A stretch of DNA of 64,000 nucleotides from an uncultured Collinsella sp. (GCA_958413895.1 CATYVQ010000004.1:67856-131855), one strand, 5' to 3'; shown: positions 1 through 9,036, numbered from the stretch's first letter. The notes: generated from the letters alone by a model not told the origin. Numbers and translations are program-made.

Positions 1-587
1 GACAGGGCTCGATAGGTATCGAGCGTCGTTTGCACGCTATGGGCCTTGGCCGAAAGCACAATGTTCGTAAAGCCGCGGTCTTCAAAATGCTTGACGAAAC
101 GCTCGCTCGACATCACGAGCTTCTCGGGCTGCGTGAGGTCGTCGCGCTCGGCGATATCCTGCTCAAGCGAACCGGCATTGACGCCGATACGAATCGCACA
201 GCCCGCGGCGCCGGCGGCGTCGATGACGGCATCGACCTTAGCCCAATCGCCGATATTGCCGGGATTAATGCGCAGCTTGGCGGCACCAGCCTCGACGGCG
301 CCGATGGCGAGCTTATGGTTAAAGTGAATATCGGCGACGATCGGCACCGGAGACTCGGCACAGATGGTGCGAAAGCCCTCGAGCGCAGCCTCGGTAGGCA
401 CGCTCACGCGCACAACATCGCAACCCGCCTGGGCAAGCGCACACACTTGCGCAAGCGTCGCCTGGGCATCGGCGGTATCGGTGCAGGTCATGGACTGAAC
501 CACCACCGGCGCGCCGCCGCCGATCTGCACGCCGCCCACATGCACGGGGCGCGTCAGCTCGCGCGGCAAAGAATGGGATAAAGACAA
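1..587 (-). CDS. ispG: 4-hydroxy-3-methylbut-2-enyl diphosphate synthase, N-terminal part
   Basis: Partial gene running off the left edge; about 195 N-terminal codons are visible. IspG converts MEcPP to HMBPP in the cytoplasmic MEP isoprenoid pathway. The visible part is the TIM-barrel domain, with the family stretches VHVGGVQIGGGAPVVVQSMT, VPIVADIHF and LRINPGNIG. The iron-sulfur cysteine domain lies outside the window. The chosen start is TTG at 587, preceded by GGGGAG eight bases upstream; an in-frame GTG at 596 is the alternative. It begins directly after the rseP stop, so it is translated from the same transcript, as in the common dxr-rseP-ispG order. Confidence 0.93.
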   Translation of the reverse strand, partial: MSLSHSLPRELTRPVHVGGVQIGGGAPVVVQSMTCTDTADAQATLAQVCALAQAGCDVVRVSVPTEAALEGFRTICAESPVPIVADIHFNHKLAIGAVEAGAAKLRINPGNIGDWAKVDAVIDAAGAAGCAIRIGVNAGSLEQDIAERDDLTQPEKLVMSSERFVKHFEDRGFTNIVLSAKAHSVQTTLDTYRAL

Positions 588-600
588 TCCAAACACTCCC

Positions 601-1977
601 CTACAGAATAAATCGAAGGATGTCGGAACGAAGCATATAGACAAACAGCAGTGCGAAGAGCGCGATGCCCACATAACTCACAATCGTCTGAGCCTTGAGA
701 GGCAGCTCGCGGCCCGCAATCTTTTGAATGATCTCGATGACCAGCTTGCCGCCATCGAGTGGTGGGATGGGCAGCAGGTTCATAAAGCCAAGCGAGAACG
801 AAATGAGGGCGGCAAACGAAAGGAACGTGGCGGGGCCGGCAGCAGCAGCCTGTGAGGACATAACGCTAATACCCACGATCGAAGAAGACTGATCGAGAAT
901 CTCCATCGTATGCTGCGGCTGGAGCAGGCGAATCACGCCCTCCGCAGTCTGCACGACATAGGAGAAAGACAGGCGAGCCGACGTGATGGGGTCTAAACGG
1001 ACCACCTGCGTAGAGGCATACACACCTAGGCGCTCGTCCTCTTTGAGCGCAACCGTGGTCGAATGCTGCTTGCCGTCACGCTCGTACTCGATGGCGATAT
1101 CGTCCTTACCGGCAGCCTTGCCGATGGCATCGTAAACGTCCATCCAGGTAGAGCACGATACTCCGTCAACCGAAAGGATCGCGTCGCCGCCCTCGATACC
1201 CGCCTTGGCGGCAATAGACCCCTCGTCAACCTGACCGATCACGTTGGTATCCATCGGCACGGTGACACCCGCAATGGAATAGATGCTCATAAGGAGCAAA
1301 AAGCCCGTCAAAATATTGACGAGAATGCCGGCAAGCAGCATAAAGGCTCGCTTGAGAAAGCCTTGGCCAAGATAGGTGTGCGAACGCTCTTGCGCAAGGA
1401 ACTCGGCCTCACCGCACGGCAGCTCCCACACATCGCCCTCGGCAGTCGCATGCTCTCGATCGAACCGGCGGCCGTCAAAGGTGGTGTAACCCGCCGCATC
1501 TCGTGGCAGCGTCTGATACTTGGTGGGATAGTAGCTCGGCGAGGGCTTCTCCCCTTCCTCATACCAAGGCGCGATAGAGCCCCAACCCAAGAGCAAGGCG
1601 CATGCCTCGAGCACATCCTCCTCGGAAAGCTCGAGCTCGACAGCAAGGTCGGCCACGGTCACGCGACCATGACGGTAGATAGCCGCGAGCACGCGATCGG
1701 CGCACGAGACATCGGTCGGATCCATACCGCAGATGGCAGCGTAGCCACCCAGCAGCAGCGGGGTCACGCCAAACTTGGTTCCAATGCGACGCGACGTGTA
1801 ATGGATGTCAAAGCGGCACGGCAGGCCCAAAAAGAACTCGGTCACACGGACGCCGCAGGCACGCGCCGCCAAAAAGTGGCCGCCCTCGTGCAAAAACACG
1901 AGGACGGAAAGCATCAGCAGGCCCCAAAAGACCGATGAAAGAACGCTCAGAACAGTATCCATAAAACGAAAAAGCAA
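601..1977 (-). CDS. rseP: RseP/RasP-type site-2 intramembrane zinc metalloprotease with inserted HTH-like segment
   Basis: Membrane protease of the M50 family that cuts anti-sigma factors and signal-peptide remnants inside the membrane. The zinc site HEGGHF is at residues 30-35 in the first membrane segment, a PDZ domain spans about 245-320, and the third zinc ligand lies in NLLPIPPLDGG (400-410, Asp 408). Between the GGY loop (about 80) and the second membrane segment (about 208) there is an extra stretch of roughly 110 residues. Its first part (93-138) reads like a winged helix. The start is uncertain: TTG at 1977 has no well-spaced ribosome site, and ATG at 1962 is the alternative. It lies between dxr and ispG in one operon. 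Confidence 0.93.
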   Translation of the reverse strand: MLFRFMDTVLSVLSSVFWGLLMLSVLVFLHEGGHFLAARACGVRVTEFFLGLPCRFDIHYTSRRIGTKFGVTPLLLGGYAAICGMDPTDVSCADRVLAAIYRHGRVTVADLAVELELSEEDVLEACALLLGWGSIAPWYEEGEKPSPSYYPTKYQTLPRDAAGYTTFDGRRFDREHATAEGDVWELPCGEAEFLAQERSHTYLGQGFLKRAFMLLAGILVNILTGFLLLMSIYSIAGVTVPMDTNVIGQVDEGSIAAKAGIEGGDAILSVDGVSCSTWMDVYDAIGKAAGKDDIAIEYERDGKQHSTTVALKEDERLGVYASTQVVRLDPITSARLSFSYVVQTAEGVIRLLQPQHTMEILDQSSSIVGISVMSSQAAAAGPATFLSFAALISFSLGFMNLLPIPPLDGGKLVIEIIQKIAGRELPLKAQTIVSYVGIALFALLFVYMLRSDILRFIL

Positions 1978-1987
1978 TCCTTATGGG

Positions 1988-3175
1988 TTAGGAACGGGTT
2001 GCGGCGAGCGCCTGCGCAGCTTTTTCACGCGCCCACGCATCGATGTCGCGAAGCTGCTCAAACGAATCGACCGCCTGCATATCGTGGGCATCCATGCAGG
2101 ATTCCACAATGCGATCGATATCGGTAAAGCTGCAGCCATCGTGCAGGAAGGCATCGACGGCGACCTCGTTGGCGGCATTGAGCACGCACGGCATGGTGCC
2201 ACCCGTCTTGCCGGCACGCTCGGCCAGTGCCAGACAGCGGAAGGTATCCATGTCGGCAGCATCAAACGTGAGCTGTCCCAGCTCGCGGAAATCGATACGA
2301 GGCGCCGGGGTATCCCAACGCTCGGGATACGAGAACGCGAACTGGATGGGAATACGCATGTCGGAAGCACCGAGATGCGCCATCACGGAGCCGTCGGCAA
2401 ACTCGACCATAGAGTGAATCTTGGACTGACGTTGCACGACCACGTTAATGAGATCGAGGTCGCAGTTAAACAGATGCATGGCCTCAATGCGCTCCAGACC
2501 CTTGTTCATGAGGGTGGCGGAGTCGATGGTGATCTTGGCACCCATGGCCCACGTGGGATGTGCGAGGGCATCGGCACGCGTCACGCGATTGAGCTCGTCG
2601 CGCGTGCGGCCAAAGAACGGACCGCCCGAGCAGGTGAGCCAAATACAATGAGCCTCGCGTGGGTTCTCCCCCAGATAGCACTGGTAGATGGCGGAGTGCT
2701 CAGAGTCAACTGGAATAAGCTGGCCCGGTTGCGCCAACGGCATAAGCAAGTCGCCACCGACGACGAGGGACTCCTTGTTGGCAAGGGCAAGACGCTTATT
2801 CGAGGTCAAGGCCGCATGGCTCGCTTCGAGCCCGGCAGCGCCCACAATGGCAACAAGCACACAGTCGACATCATCGCGACGTGCGAGCTCACAAACCGCC
2901 TGCGCACCAACACCGAGCTCCGTGCCCTCGGGCAGCTCCTGCAGCACGGCGTCCGCACCGTGGGCGGAGTCGGCCACGGCAACGGCCGGAACCGAGAACT
3001 CGCGGGCGGCGGCAACGAGCTCCGAGGTGCTGGAATTGACGGACAGCGCCGTTACCTGCAGTCGATCGGCATGCTGACGGCACACGTCGAGTGCCTGCGT
3101 GCCGATAGAGCCCGTACAACCCAGGATGGCAACACGAAGGCGTCCATCGGAGCCATACGTCGTCTGGAATGACAT
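1988..3175 (-). CDS. dxr: 1-deoxy-D-xylulose 5-phosphate reductoisomerase
   Basis: Second enzyme of the MEP pathway, forming 2-C-methyl-D-erythritol 4-phosphate with NADPH. The N-terminal Rossmann motif LGCTGSIGTQALDV is at about residues 18-31. The catalytic centre includes ANKESLVVGG and the SEHSAI metal/substrate loop near 155-160, and the conserved MNKGLE follows. The length of 395 residues is normal. The ATG overlaps the cdsA stop as TAATG, so translation is coupled to cdsA. rseP and ispG follow downstream. Confidence 0.97.
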   Translation of the reverse strand: MSFQTTYGSDGRLRVAILGCTGSIGTQALDVCRQHADRLQVTALSVNSSTSELVAAAREFSVPAVAVADSAHGADAVLQELPEGTELGVGAQAVCELARRDDVDCVLVAIVGAAGLEASHAALTSNKRLALANKESLVVGGDLLMPLAQPGQLIPVDSEHSAIYQCYLGENPREAHCIWLTCSGGPFFGRTRDELNRVTRADALAHPTWAMGAKITIDSATLMNKGLERIEAMHLFNCDLDLINVVVQRQSKIHSMVEFADGSVMAHLGASDMRIPIQFAFSYPERWDTPAPRIDFRELGQLTFDAADMDTFRCLALAERAGKTGGTMPCVLNAANEVAVDAFLHDGCSFTDIDRIVESCMDAHDMQAVDSFEQLRDIDAWAREKAAQALAATRS

Positions 3176-4074
3176 TACAGCACGCCCCCGATCATCAAAA
3201 GCAGCTGCGCGGTAATGCAGCCAAAGATAAGCGAGTCGCTACGGTCGAGCATGCCGCCATGGCCCGGGATAAGGTTGCCGGAATCCTTGACGCCCACGCC
3301 ACGCTTGATGCGCGACTCAATGAGGTCGCCGATAACGCCCAGGATGGACACGACCAAGCCGCACAGCAGCGCATAGGGCAGGCTGAGTTTGTAGAAGTGC
3401 GTCGCCCACAGGATGAGCCAAATCAAAACCGAGCCCAGAATGCCGCCGACAAATCCCTCCCAGCTCTTTTTAGGAGAGATCTTGGGAACCATCTTGTGCT
3501 TGCCGATACGGCTGCCCACGATGTAGGCAAACGAATCGGAGACCCAAAGGGACGCGCAAACGCCCACCGAAAGCAAGGCGCCGGCAAAACCGGGCACGGC
3601 ATCGCGCAGCAGCACGATAGCCGACAGCATAAAGCCAGTGTAGATGGGACCCATGAGCGTCACGGCCACATCAGAGATGCGGGTACGCGGCGACCAGACA
3701 TACCAAATGCCCACAGCGAGCATCAGGACAAAAAGCAGGGCATTCAGCAACATCGAATCGCCCAACGCCGACAGCGGAAAGAGTACGGCGGCAGCGATAC
3801 CCATGCGCTCGTTAGCCATCTTGCCATCGAGCCTCGTCATACGGAAAAACTCATAGCAGCACAGACCGCTCATGACAGAAACAAAGATGGCCGTGGGCAC
3901 GATACCCAAAACCAGGCACAGGATAAAGACAACGGCGTAAACGATACCGGCGGCGGCACGGGTGATAAAGCCCGCAAGCCACGAACCGGTGCCATTCTTC
4001 GCTGCGGGCGCTCCCGCAGCGACAGCCTTGCGCTCAGATGTCTTGGGAGCAGTTGCCTTGGGACGATCGGACAC
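3175..4074 (-). CDS. cdsA: Phosphatidate cytidylyltransferase
   Basis: Integral membrane enzyme making CDP-diacylglycerol from phosphatidate and CTP, the entry to phospholipid synthesis. The CdsA signature is complete near the C-terminus: SRIKRGVGVKDSG, then IPGHGGMLDRSDS. About seven to eight hydrophobic segments follow an Ala/Lys-rich cytoplasmic N-terminus (residues 1-30). The start is GTG at 4074, just after the uppS stop. The cdsA stop shares its last base with the dxr start. It sits in the pyrH-frr-uppS-cdsA-dxr series that is conserved in many bacteria. Confidence 0.95.
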   Translation of the reverse strand: MSDRPKATAPKTSERKAVAAGAPAAKNGTGSWLAGFITRAAAGIVYAVVFILCLVLGIVPTAIFVSVMSGLCCYEFFRMTRLDGKMANERMGIAAAVLFPLSALGDSMLLNALLFVLMLAVGIWYVWSPRTRISDVAVTLMGPIYTGFMLSAIVLLRDAVPGFAGALLSVGVCASLWVSDSFAYIVGSRIGKHKMVPKISPKKSWEGFVGGILGSVLIWLILWATHFYKLSLPYALLCGLVVSILGVIGDLIESRIKRGVGVKDSGNLIPGHGGMLDRSDSLIFGCITAQLLLMIGGVL

Positions 4075-4076
4075 GA

Positions 4077-4871
4077 TTAAGCCTCCTCGGTCTTGCTCAG
4101 ACCACCAAACCTACGGTCACGGCCCTGATAGGCCAAAATGGCGTCGACAAGGCCCCAACGATCAAAGTCGGGCCAATAGGTATCGGTGACGTAGAATTCG
4201 GAATAAGCCACCTGCCACAGCAGATAGTTCGAAAGGCGCAGCTCACCAGAAGTGCGAATCACAAGCTCAGGATCGGGAAGGCCGGCGGTATAGAGGTGGG
4301 AAGCCACCATGTCGTCATCAATTGCGGCAGGATCGATCTTACCGGCGGCAGCGTCGAGTGCGATCTGACGGACAGCGCGGGTAATCTCGGCACGCGCGCC
4401 GTAGTTGACGGCAAGCGCCAGCGTCATGCCGGTGTGATCGGCGCACTCAGCAAGACCGCGTTCAAAAACGTCGCGGGTCTTCTTGGGCAGCGCGGAAATG
4501 TCACCCAAAAAGACAACGCGCACGTTTTCGCGCTTCAGAAGCGGCAGCTCGTCGATGAACGTCTTGGCAAACAGGTGCATCAGAACGTTGACTTCGTGCT
4601 GCGGGCGATTCCAGTTTTCGGTCGAAAACGCATAGGCAGAAAGCACGTCGACGCCCAGACGCACGCAGGCGGTAATAATCTCACGAAGGGAGACGATACC
4701 CGCCTTGTGGCCCTCAGTGCGCGCAAGACCGCGCGACGTGGCCCAGCGACCGTTGCCGTCCATGATGCACGAGATATGGTGCGGAATGTTATTGAGGTCA
4801 AGGTCGGAAAAACCGACGCCCGCAGGGGCGTCGGCAAAGTACTCGACCAGTTTATGCTCGTCGTATTGCAC
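4077..4871 (-). CDS. uppS: Undecaprenyl diphosphate synthase (cis-prenyltransferase)
   Basis: Adds isopentenyl units in cis to farnesyl diphosphate to make the C55 lipid carrier used for peptidoglycan and surface glycans. The signature CIMDGNGRWA lies near residues 35-44, with the catalytic Asp in MDGNGRWA. The C-terminal substrate motif RTSGELRLSNYLLWQ is intact. The length of 264 residues is normal. The start is GTG at 4871, one base after the frr stop, so the two are translationally linked. Its product serves the RodA/PBP2 and glycan genes elsewhere in the window. Confidence 0.96.
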   Translation of the reverse strand: MQYDEHKLVEYFADAPAGVGFSDLDLNNIPHHISCIMDGNGRWATSRGLARTEGHKAGIVSLREIITACVRLGVDVLSAYAFSTENWNRPQHEVNVLMHLFAKTFIDELPLLKRENVRVVFLGDISALPKKTRDVFERGLAECADHTGMTLALAVNYGARAEITRAVRQIALDAAAGKIDPAAIDDDMVASHLYTAGLPDPELVIRTSGELRLSNYLLWQVAYSEFYVTDTYWPDFDRWGLVDAILAYQGRDRRFGGLSKTEEA

Positions 4872-4872
4872 C

Positions 4873-5409
4873 TTAGATCTCCATGACCTCGGCTTCTTTT
4901 TCCTTCAGAAGCTCCTCGACCTTGGCGACATACTCATCGGTGTGCTTCTGGACCTTGGCCTGCTCGCGACGGACATCGTCCTCGGTGAGCTCCTCATCGC
5001 GCTCGAGCTTGTTGTTGAAGTCGCGACGGATGTTACGGATAGACACCTTGGCCTGCTCGGCGTACTCGCGGCACTCCTTGACGAGCTCGCGACGGCGCTC
5101 CTCAGTGGGAGCCGGGAACGGAAGACGAACGACGGTGCCATCGGAGTTGGGGGTAATACCCAGATCGGAAGCGCCGATGGCCTTGACGATAGCATTGATG
5201 AGTGCCTTGTCCCACGGCTCGATGAGCAGCATGTGGGCCTCGGGGGTCTTGACGGCGGCAACCTGCGTGACCGGCGTGGGAACACCGTAATAATCGACGG
5301 TGATGTCGGACAGAATGTTGGCATTGGCGCGGCCGGTACGGACCTTGGAGAAGTTATGCTTGAGGGACTCGAGCGACTTGTCCATATGGGCGGTGATGTT
5401 ATCTGCCAT
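4873..5409 (-). CDS. frr: Ribosome recycling factor
   Basis: Cytoplasmic factor that, with EF-G, splits the post-termination ribosome. The 178 residues cover the whole tRNA-shaped protein: the three-helix bundle formed from the N- and C-terminal helices, and the conserved segment KVRTGRANANIL near residue 20-32. The C-terminal helix carries the family's alternating charged pattern. The ATG at 5409 follows a strong GGAGGATTAAGC ribosome site. It lies two bases after pyrH and directly before uppS. Confidence 0.97.
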   Translation of the reverse strand: MADNITAHMDKSLESLKHNFSKVRTGRANANILSDITVDYYGVPTPVTQVAAVKTPEAHMLLIEPWDKALINAIVKAIGASDLGITPNSDGTVVRLPFPAPTEERRRELVKECREYAEQAKVSIRNIRRDFNNKLERDEELTEDDVRREQAKVQKHTDEYVAKVEELLKEKEAEVMEI

Positions 5410-5411
5410 GC

Positions 5412-6134
5412 TTAATCCTCCTGATAGACGAGCGTGCCGACGGGCTCACCCGAAAGCGCGCGCTTGACGGTGTCCTCGCCATCGATGTTGAGGACCAAAA
5501 TCGGCATACGGTTATCCTGGCACAGTGCCGTAGCCGTGGAATCCATAACCTGCAGACCGCGGACGAGAACCTCGTGATAGGTAATCTTGTCAAAACGGAC
5601 GGCATCGGCGCACTTGACGGGATCCTTGTCGTAGATGCCGTCAACCTTGGTGGCTTTAATCAGAATCTCGGCGCCGATCTCGCACGCACGAAGAGCCGCG
5701 GCGGTGTCGGTCGTAAAGTACGGATTGCCCGAACCGGCGGCAAAAATAACGACGTTGCCCTTGGAAAGGTGGTTGATGGCGCGACGGCGAATATAGGGCT
5801 CGCAGATCTCGTTCATCTGGATAGCGCTCATCACGCGGCAGGGAACATCGTTATGCTCGAAGGCATCCTGCAGGGCGAGCGCGTTCATAACGGTTGCCAG
5901 CATGCCCATGTAGTCGGCCTGAGCACGCTCCATGCCACCGGCAGCGCCGGCCATGCCGCGGAAAATATTGCCGCCGCCGACAACGACGCCGACCTCATGG
6001 CCAACGGCGAGCAGCTCCTTGACCTGCTTGGCAAGATGGTCGGTAACCTTGGGGTCGATGCCATATTGGCCGTCGCCCATCAGCGCTTCGCCGGAAAGCT
6101 TAAGAAGCACGCGTTTATATCGGATGTCGGACAA
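5412..6134 (-). CDS. pyrH: UMP kinase
   Basis: Bacterial-type hexameric uridylate kinase of the amino-acid kinase fold, which makes UDP from UMP and ATP. The N-terminus has the phosphate-binding KLSGEALMG; GVVVGGGNIFRG and the C-terminal substrate region (TAAALRACEIGAEI, TKVDGIYDKDP) are intact. The length of 240 residues is normal. The start is TTG at 6134 with AAAGGAGG six bases upstream. It is the first gene after the tsf terminator, so it probably starts the transcript that continues through frr, uppS, cdsA, dxr, rseP and ispG. I found no convincing -35/-10 pair in front of it. Confidence 0.96.
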   Translation of the reverse strand: MSDIRYKRVLLKLSGEALMGDGQYGIDPKVTDHLAKQVKELLAVGHEVGVVVGGGNIFRGMAGAAGGMERAQADYMGMLATVMNALALQDAFEHNDVPCRVMSAIQMNEICEPYIRRRAINHLSKGNVVIFAAGSGNPYFTTDTAAALRACEIGAEILIKATKVDGIYDKDPVKCADAVRFDKITYHEVLVRGLQVMDSTATALCQDNRMPILVLNIDGEDTVKRALSGEPVGTLVYQED

Positions 6135-6192
6135 AGCGATCCTCCTTTAGATTGAACTCTCAACATTCTATCAAAGGCTCTAAGAAGAGCCA

Positions 6193-6229
6193 TGAAAAAG
6201 CAGGCTGTGAGTAAAACCCACAGCCTGCT
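6193..6229 (-). terminator. Intrinsic terminator after tsf
   Basis: On the minus strand an 11-bp perfect stem (AGCAGGCTGTG and CACAGCCTGCT, arms 6219-6229 and 6199-6209) with a 9-base loop is followed by TTTTC. It lies just past the tsf stop and separates rpsB-tsf from pyrH. A second short hairpin (6176-6191) follows. Confidence 0.88.
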
Positions 6230-6252
6230 CATTACCAGCTACAAGAGCTTAT

Positions 6253-7122
6253 TTACTCGCCACGGACCAGACGGTCAAAGGCAACGACGGTAATGGTGTC
6301 GCCGAGCTCCTTGGAGACCTGCTCTGCGTACTTCTTGATGGTGAGGGAGCTGTCCTTGATGAACTCCTGCTCGGTGAGCACGGACTGCTTGTAGAACTTC
6401 TCCAGACGGCCGACAGCCATCTTCTCCTGAATGGCCTCGGGCTTGCCGGACTCGGCAGCCTGAGCCATGTAGATCTGCTTCTCGTGCTCGACGGTCTCGG
6501 CCGGAACCTGATCGCGGGTAGCGCAGATCGGGGCGACAGCGGCAACCTGAAGGGCAACGTCGTGAGCGAAGGTCTTGAAGGATTCAGCCTGAGCGGTCTC
6601 AGCCTTCTCGAAGGCGAACTCGACGAGGACGCCGATCTTACCACCCATGTGGATGTAAGAAGCGAGCGCGCCGTTCTCAGCCTTGCGGGCAGCGAAGCGG
6701 GAGATCTTCATGTTCTCGCCCATGATGTGAATCATCTCGGTGAGCTCGGAGGAAACGGTCTCCTCGCCCATCGGCTTCTCGAGCAGAGCGTCGACGTCAG
6801 CAGGCTCGGTGGTAGCGACAACCTCAGCGACCTTGGAAGCAAAGCCGGTGAACTTGGCGTTAGAGCCAACGAAGTCGGTCTCGCAGGAGAGCTCGAGCAG
6901 AGCGCCGGTCTTGCCATCCTCGGAGACGAACGCGGCGACAGCGCCCTCGTTGGTCTCACGGCCAGCCTTCTTGGCAGCCTTGGCAAGGCCGTTCTTACGC
7001 AGAACGTCGACAGCGGCGTCCATGTCGCCGTCAGCCTCGACGAGAGCCTTCTTGCACTCCATCATCGGGGAGTCGGTCATCTCGCGGAGCTGCTTGACCA
7101 TAGCGGCGGTAATCTGGGCCAT
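6253..7122 (-). CDS. tsf: Elongation factor Ts
   Basis: Nucleotide exchange factor for EF-Tu. The protein starts MAQITAAMVKQLREMTDSP, with the N-terminal UBA-like domain (1-50) and the EF-Tu contact motif near residue 80 (SCETDFVGSN). The two core subdomains follow, giving 289 residues, which is normal. The ATG at 7122 has GAAAGGA six bases upstream; an upstream TTG in the same frame would overlap this ribosome site and is less likely. It is co-transcribed with rpsB from the promoter at 8038-8066 and ends at a strong terminator. Confidence 0.97.
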   Translation of the reverse strand: MAQITAAMVKQLREMTDSPMMECKKALVEADGDMDAAVDVLRKNGLAKAAKKAGRETNEGAVAAFVSEDGKTGALLELSCETDFVGSNAKFTGFASKVAEVVATTEPADVDALLEKPMGEETVSSELTEMIHIMGENMKISRFAARKAENGALASYIHMGGKIGVLVEFAFEKAETAQAESFKTFAHDVALQVAAVAPICATRDQVPAETVEHEKQIYMAQAAESGKPEAIQEKMAVGRLEKFYKQSVLTEQEFIKDSSLTIKKYAEQVSKELGDTITVVAFDRLVRGE

Positions 7123-7167
7123 TGTGGTTCCTTTCAAAGAGATGAAAAAGAATTAACTAAGACTGAT

Positions 7168-7896
7168 TTACTCGGCCTTGGGCTCAGCGGCCATCTCGGC
7201 CTCGGAGACCTGCTCCTTACCAGAGCCAGCGAGGCAGGCGTCAGCCATGAGCTCGCACATAAGGGTGACAGCGGAGATAGCGTCATCGTTGCAGGGGATG
7301 CCGTACTCGACCTCGTCGGGATCGGAGTTGGTGTCGATCAGGGCGACGACGGGGATGTTCAGGCGCTGAGCCTCCTTGATGGCGTTCTCCTCGCGCTTGG
7401 TGTCGATGACGAAGAGAGCCTGGGGCAGACCCTTCATGTCGCGGGCGCCACCGAGGTTGGTCTGGAGCTTGGTGAGCTCCTTGCCGAGAACAGCCTGCTC
7501 CTTCTTGGGCAGAACAGCCATGCGGCCGTCCTCGACCATGGCCTCGAGCTCCTCCATGCGGTTGATGCGGGAGCGGATGGTGACGAAGTTGGTCAGCATA
7601 CCGCCGAGCCAACGCTGGTTGATGTAAGGCATGTTGGCGCGCTCAGCAGCGTTCTTGACGGCCTCCTGAGCCTGCTTCTTGGTGCCGACGAATAGCACGT
7701 TGCCACCCTTGGCGACGTTCTTGACGAAGGTGTAGGCCTGGTCGGCGTCGAGGATGGTCTGCTTGAGGTCGAGGATGTAGATGCCGTTGCGCTCACCGAA
7801 GATGAACGGCTTCATCTTGGGGTTCCAGCGACGGGTCTGGTGACCGAAGTGGCAGCCGGCCTCGAGCAGGGTGCGGATATTAATCTTGGTAGCCAT
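7168..7896 (-). CDS. rpsB: 30S ribosomal protein S2
   Basis: Small-subunit protein required for assembly and S1 binding. Typical S2 motifs are LLEAGCHFGHQTRRWNPKM at the N-terminus and INQRWLGGMLTNF in the middle. The 242-residue length includes a short acidic, Ala-rich C-terminal tail. The ATG is preceded by AGGAGG seven bases upstream. A leader of roughly 135 nucleotides separates it from its promoter, long enough to hold an autoregulatory structure as is known for other rpsB-tsf operons. Confidence 0.98.
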   Translation of the reverse strand: MATKINIRTLLEAGCHFGHQTRRWNPKMKPFIFGERNGIYILDLKQTILDADQAYTFVKNVAKGGNVLFVGTKKQAQEAVKNAAERANMPYINQRWLGGMLTNFVTIRSRINRMEELEAMVEDGRMAVLPKKEQAVLGKELTKLQTNLGGARDMKGLPQALFVIDTKREENAIKEAQRLNIPVVALIDTNSDPDEVEYGIPCNDDAISAVTLMCELMADACLAGSGKEQVSEAEMAAEPKAE

Positions 7897-8037
7897 GTTA
7901 AACCTCCTGTGGTTTGCCTCCGCGCGGGGTCATCCTCCAAAACCAACCCGGACATGTGCTACCAAAGCCCGGGCACCACGGTATGAAGTAGCCGCGCGTG
8001 CGTGATAAAAACATGTTGCCGTGAAGCAACCCGATGA

Positions 8038-8066
8038 ATGATAGCAGGAATGCCTCTTCCTGCCAA
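8038..8066 (-). promoter_or_regulatory. Promoter of rpsB-tsf
   Basis: On the minus strand the -35 box TTGGCA (8061-8066) and the -10 box TATCAT (8038-8043) are separated by exactly 17 bases. The start would be near 8031. The leader then contains the hairpin GTTGC-TTCACG-GCAAC and a CCCGG/CCGGG pair before the rpsB ribosome site. Confidence 0.72.
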
Positions 8067-8115
8067 CCCGCAATCAAAACCACACACCTGAGTGCGGCGC
8101 GGGACGTCCCAGCCA

Positions 8116-9036
8116 CTATTCGCCGCGGGGATGGGCTTGAGCCACGGCACGTTTAAGCCGATCGGGTGTGAGATGCGTGTAGATCTGCGTCGTGGACAGG
8201 CTCGCATGACCTAGCAGCTCTTGAACCGAGCGCAGGTCCGCACCGCCCTCGAGCAAGTCGGTCGCAAAGGTATGGCGCATCGCATGCGGGGCGATGTCAG
8301 CCGGAATGCCGGCGAGCGTCGCCAGCGTATGGAACCGCCGCCGAAGCATCGCGGCGCTCATGCGATTGCCGCGCGCCGATATAAGCAGCGGATGCGGCCC
8401 GGTAGCGAGGTCGCGGCGCTTTGCCCGAGCGAGCAACTCCGGCCTCCCCTCTTCAATATAGAGACGCGTCACATCGAGCGCACGACGATACAGAGGGACG
8501 ATACGCTCCTTGCTCCCCTTGCCCCACAGGCGCAGCGTGCGCTCGGACCATGAGATGGATTCCACATTGAGCGCCGCAAGCTCTGAGATGCGGGCACCCG
8601 AGGCATAGAGCAACTCGAGCATCGCCGCATCGCGCAGTCCCGCGGGTGTTGAGGTATCAGGCGTCTTGAGCAGCGCCTCGACCTGCTGGGTCGTAAGGAC
8701 GCCCGGCAGGTCACGCGGCAGCTTGGGCGACGCGATCGCCGAGACCGCATCGCCCTCGACAATCCCCTCGGCAGCCATCCAGCGATAGAGAGATCGGATA
8801 GCCGACAGGTGCGCCGCAAGCGTTCGGGGAGCCACCTGCTCACGCGAAAGCTCAGCAAGATAGCGACGAATGGTGCGCACGTCGGCAGCGAAAGCATCAA
8901 TATCCTCGCGCTCGCACCAGGCAGCAAAGCGCTCCAGTCTCGAGCCATAGGCCGTCACCGTGTTGGGAGAAAGCCCCTCAACGCGTGCGATATAGGCGAT
9001 AAAAGAGTCGACGGTGTCGTACAGGTCAAAGGCTAT
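8116..9036 (-). CDS. xerC: Tyrosine recombinase XerC/XerD family
   Basis: Site-specific recombinase of the type that resolves chromosome dimers at dif. The catalytic set is intact: Arg in ASGARISEL, Lys in GKGSKERIVPL, His/Arg in HAMRHTF, and LGHASLSTTQIYTH with the His and nucleophilic Tyr. The start is odd. The first standard codon is GTG at 8958, but the frame stays open upstream and encodes the conserved core-binding N-terminus (FIAYIARVEGLSPNTVTAYG). With no ATG, GTG or TTG there, the best candidate is ATA at 9036, nine bases after GGAGG and overlapping the trmFO stop. That gives 306 residues, the normal family length. XerC and XerD cannot be told apart here. Confidence 0.88.
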   Translation of the reverse strand: MAFDLYDTVDSFIAYIARVEGLSPNTVTAYGSRLERFAAWCEREDIDAFAADVRTIRRYLAELSREQVAPRTLAAHLSAIRSLYRWMAAEGIVEGDAVSAIASPKLPRDLPGVLTTQQVEALLKTPDTSTPAGLRDAAMLELLYASGARISELAALNVESISWSERTLRLWGKGSKERIVPLYRRALDVTRLYIEEGRPELLARAKRRDLATGPHPLLISARGNRMSAAMLRRRFHTLATLAGIPADIAPHAMRHTFATDLLEGGADLRSVQELLGHASLSTTQIYTHLTPDRLKRAVAQAHPRGE

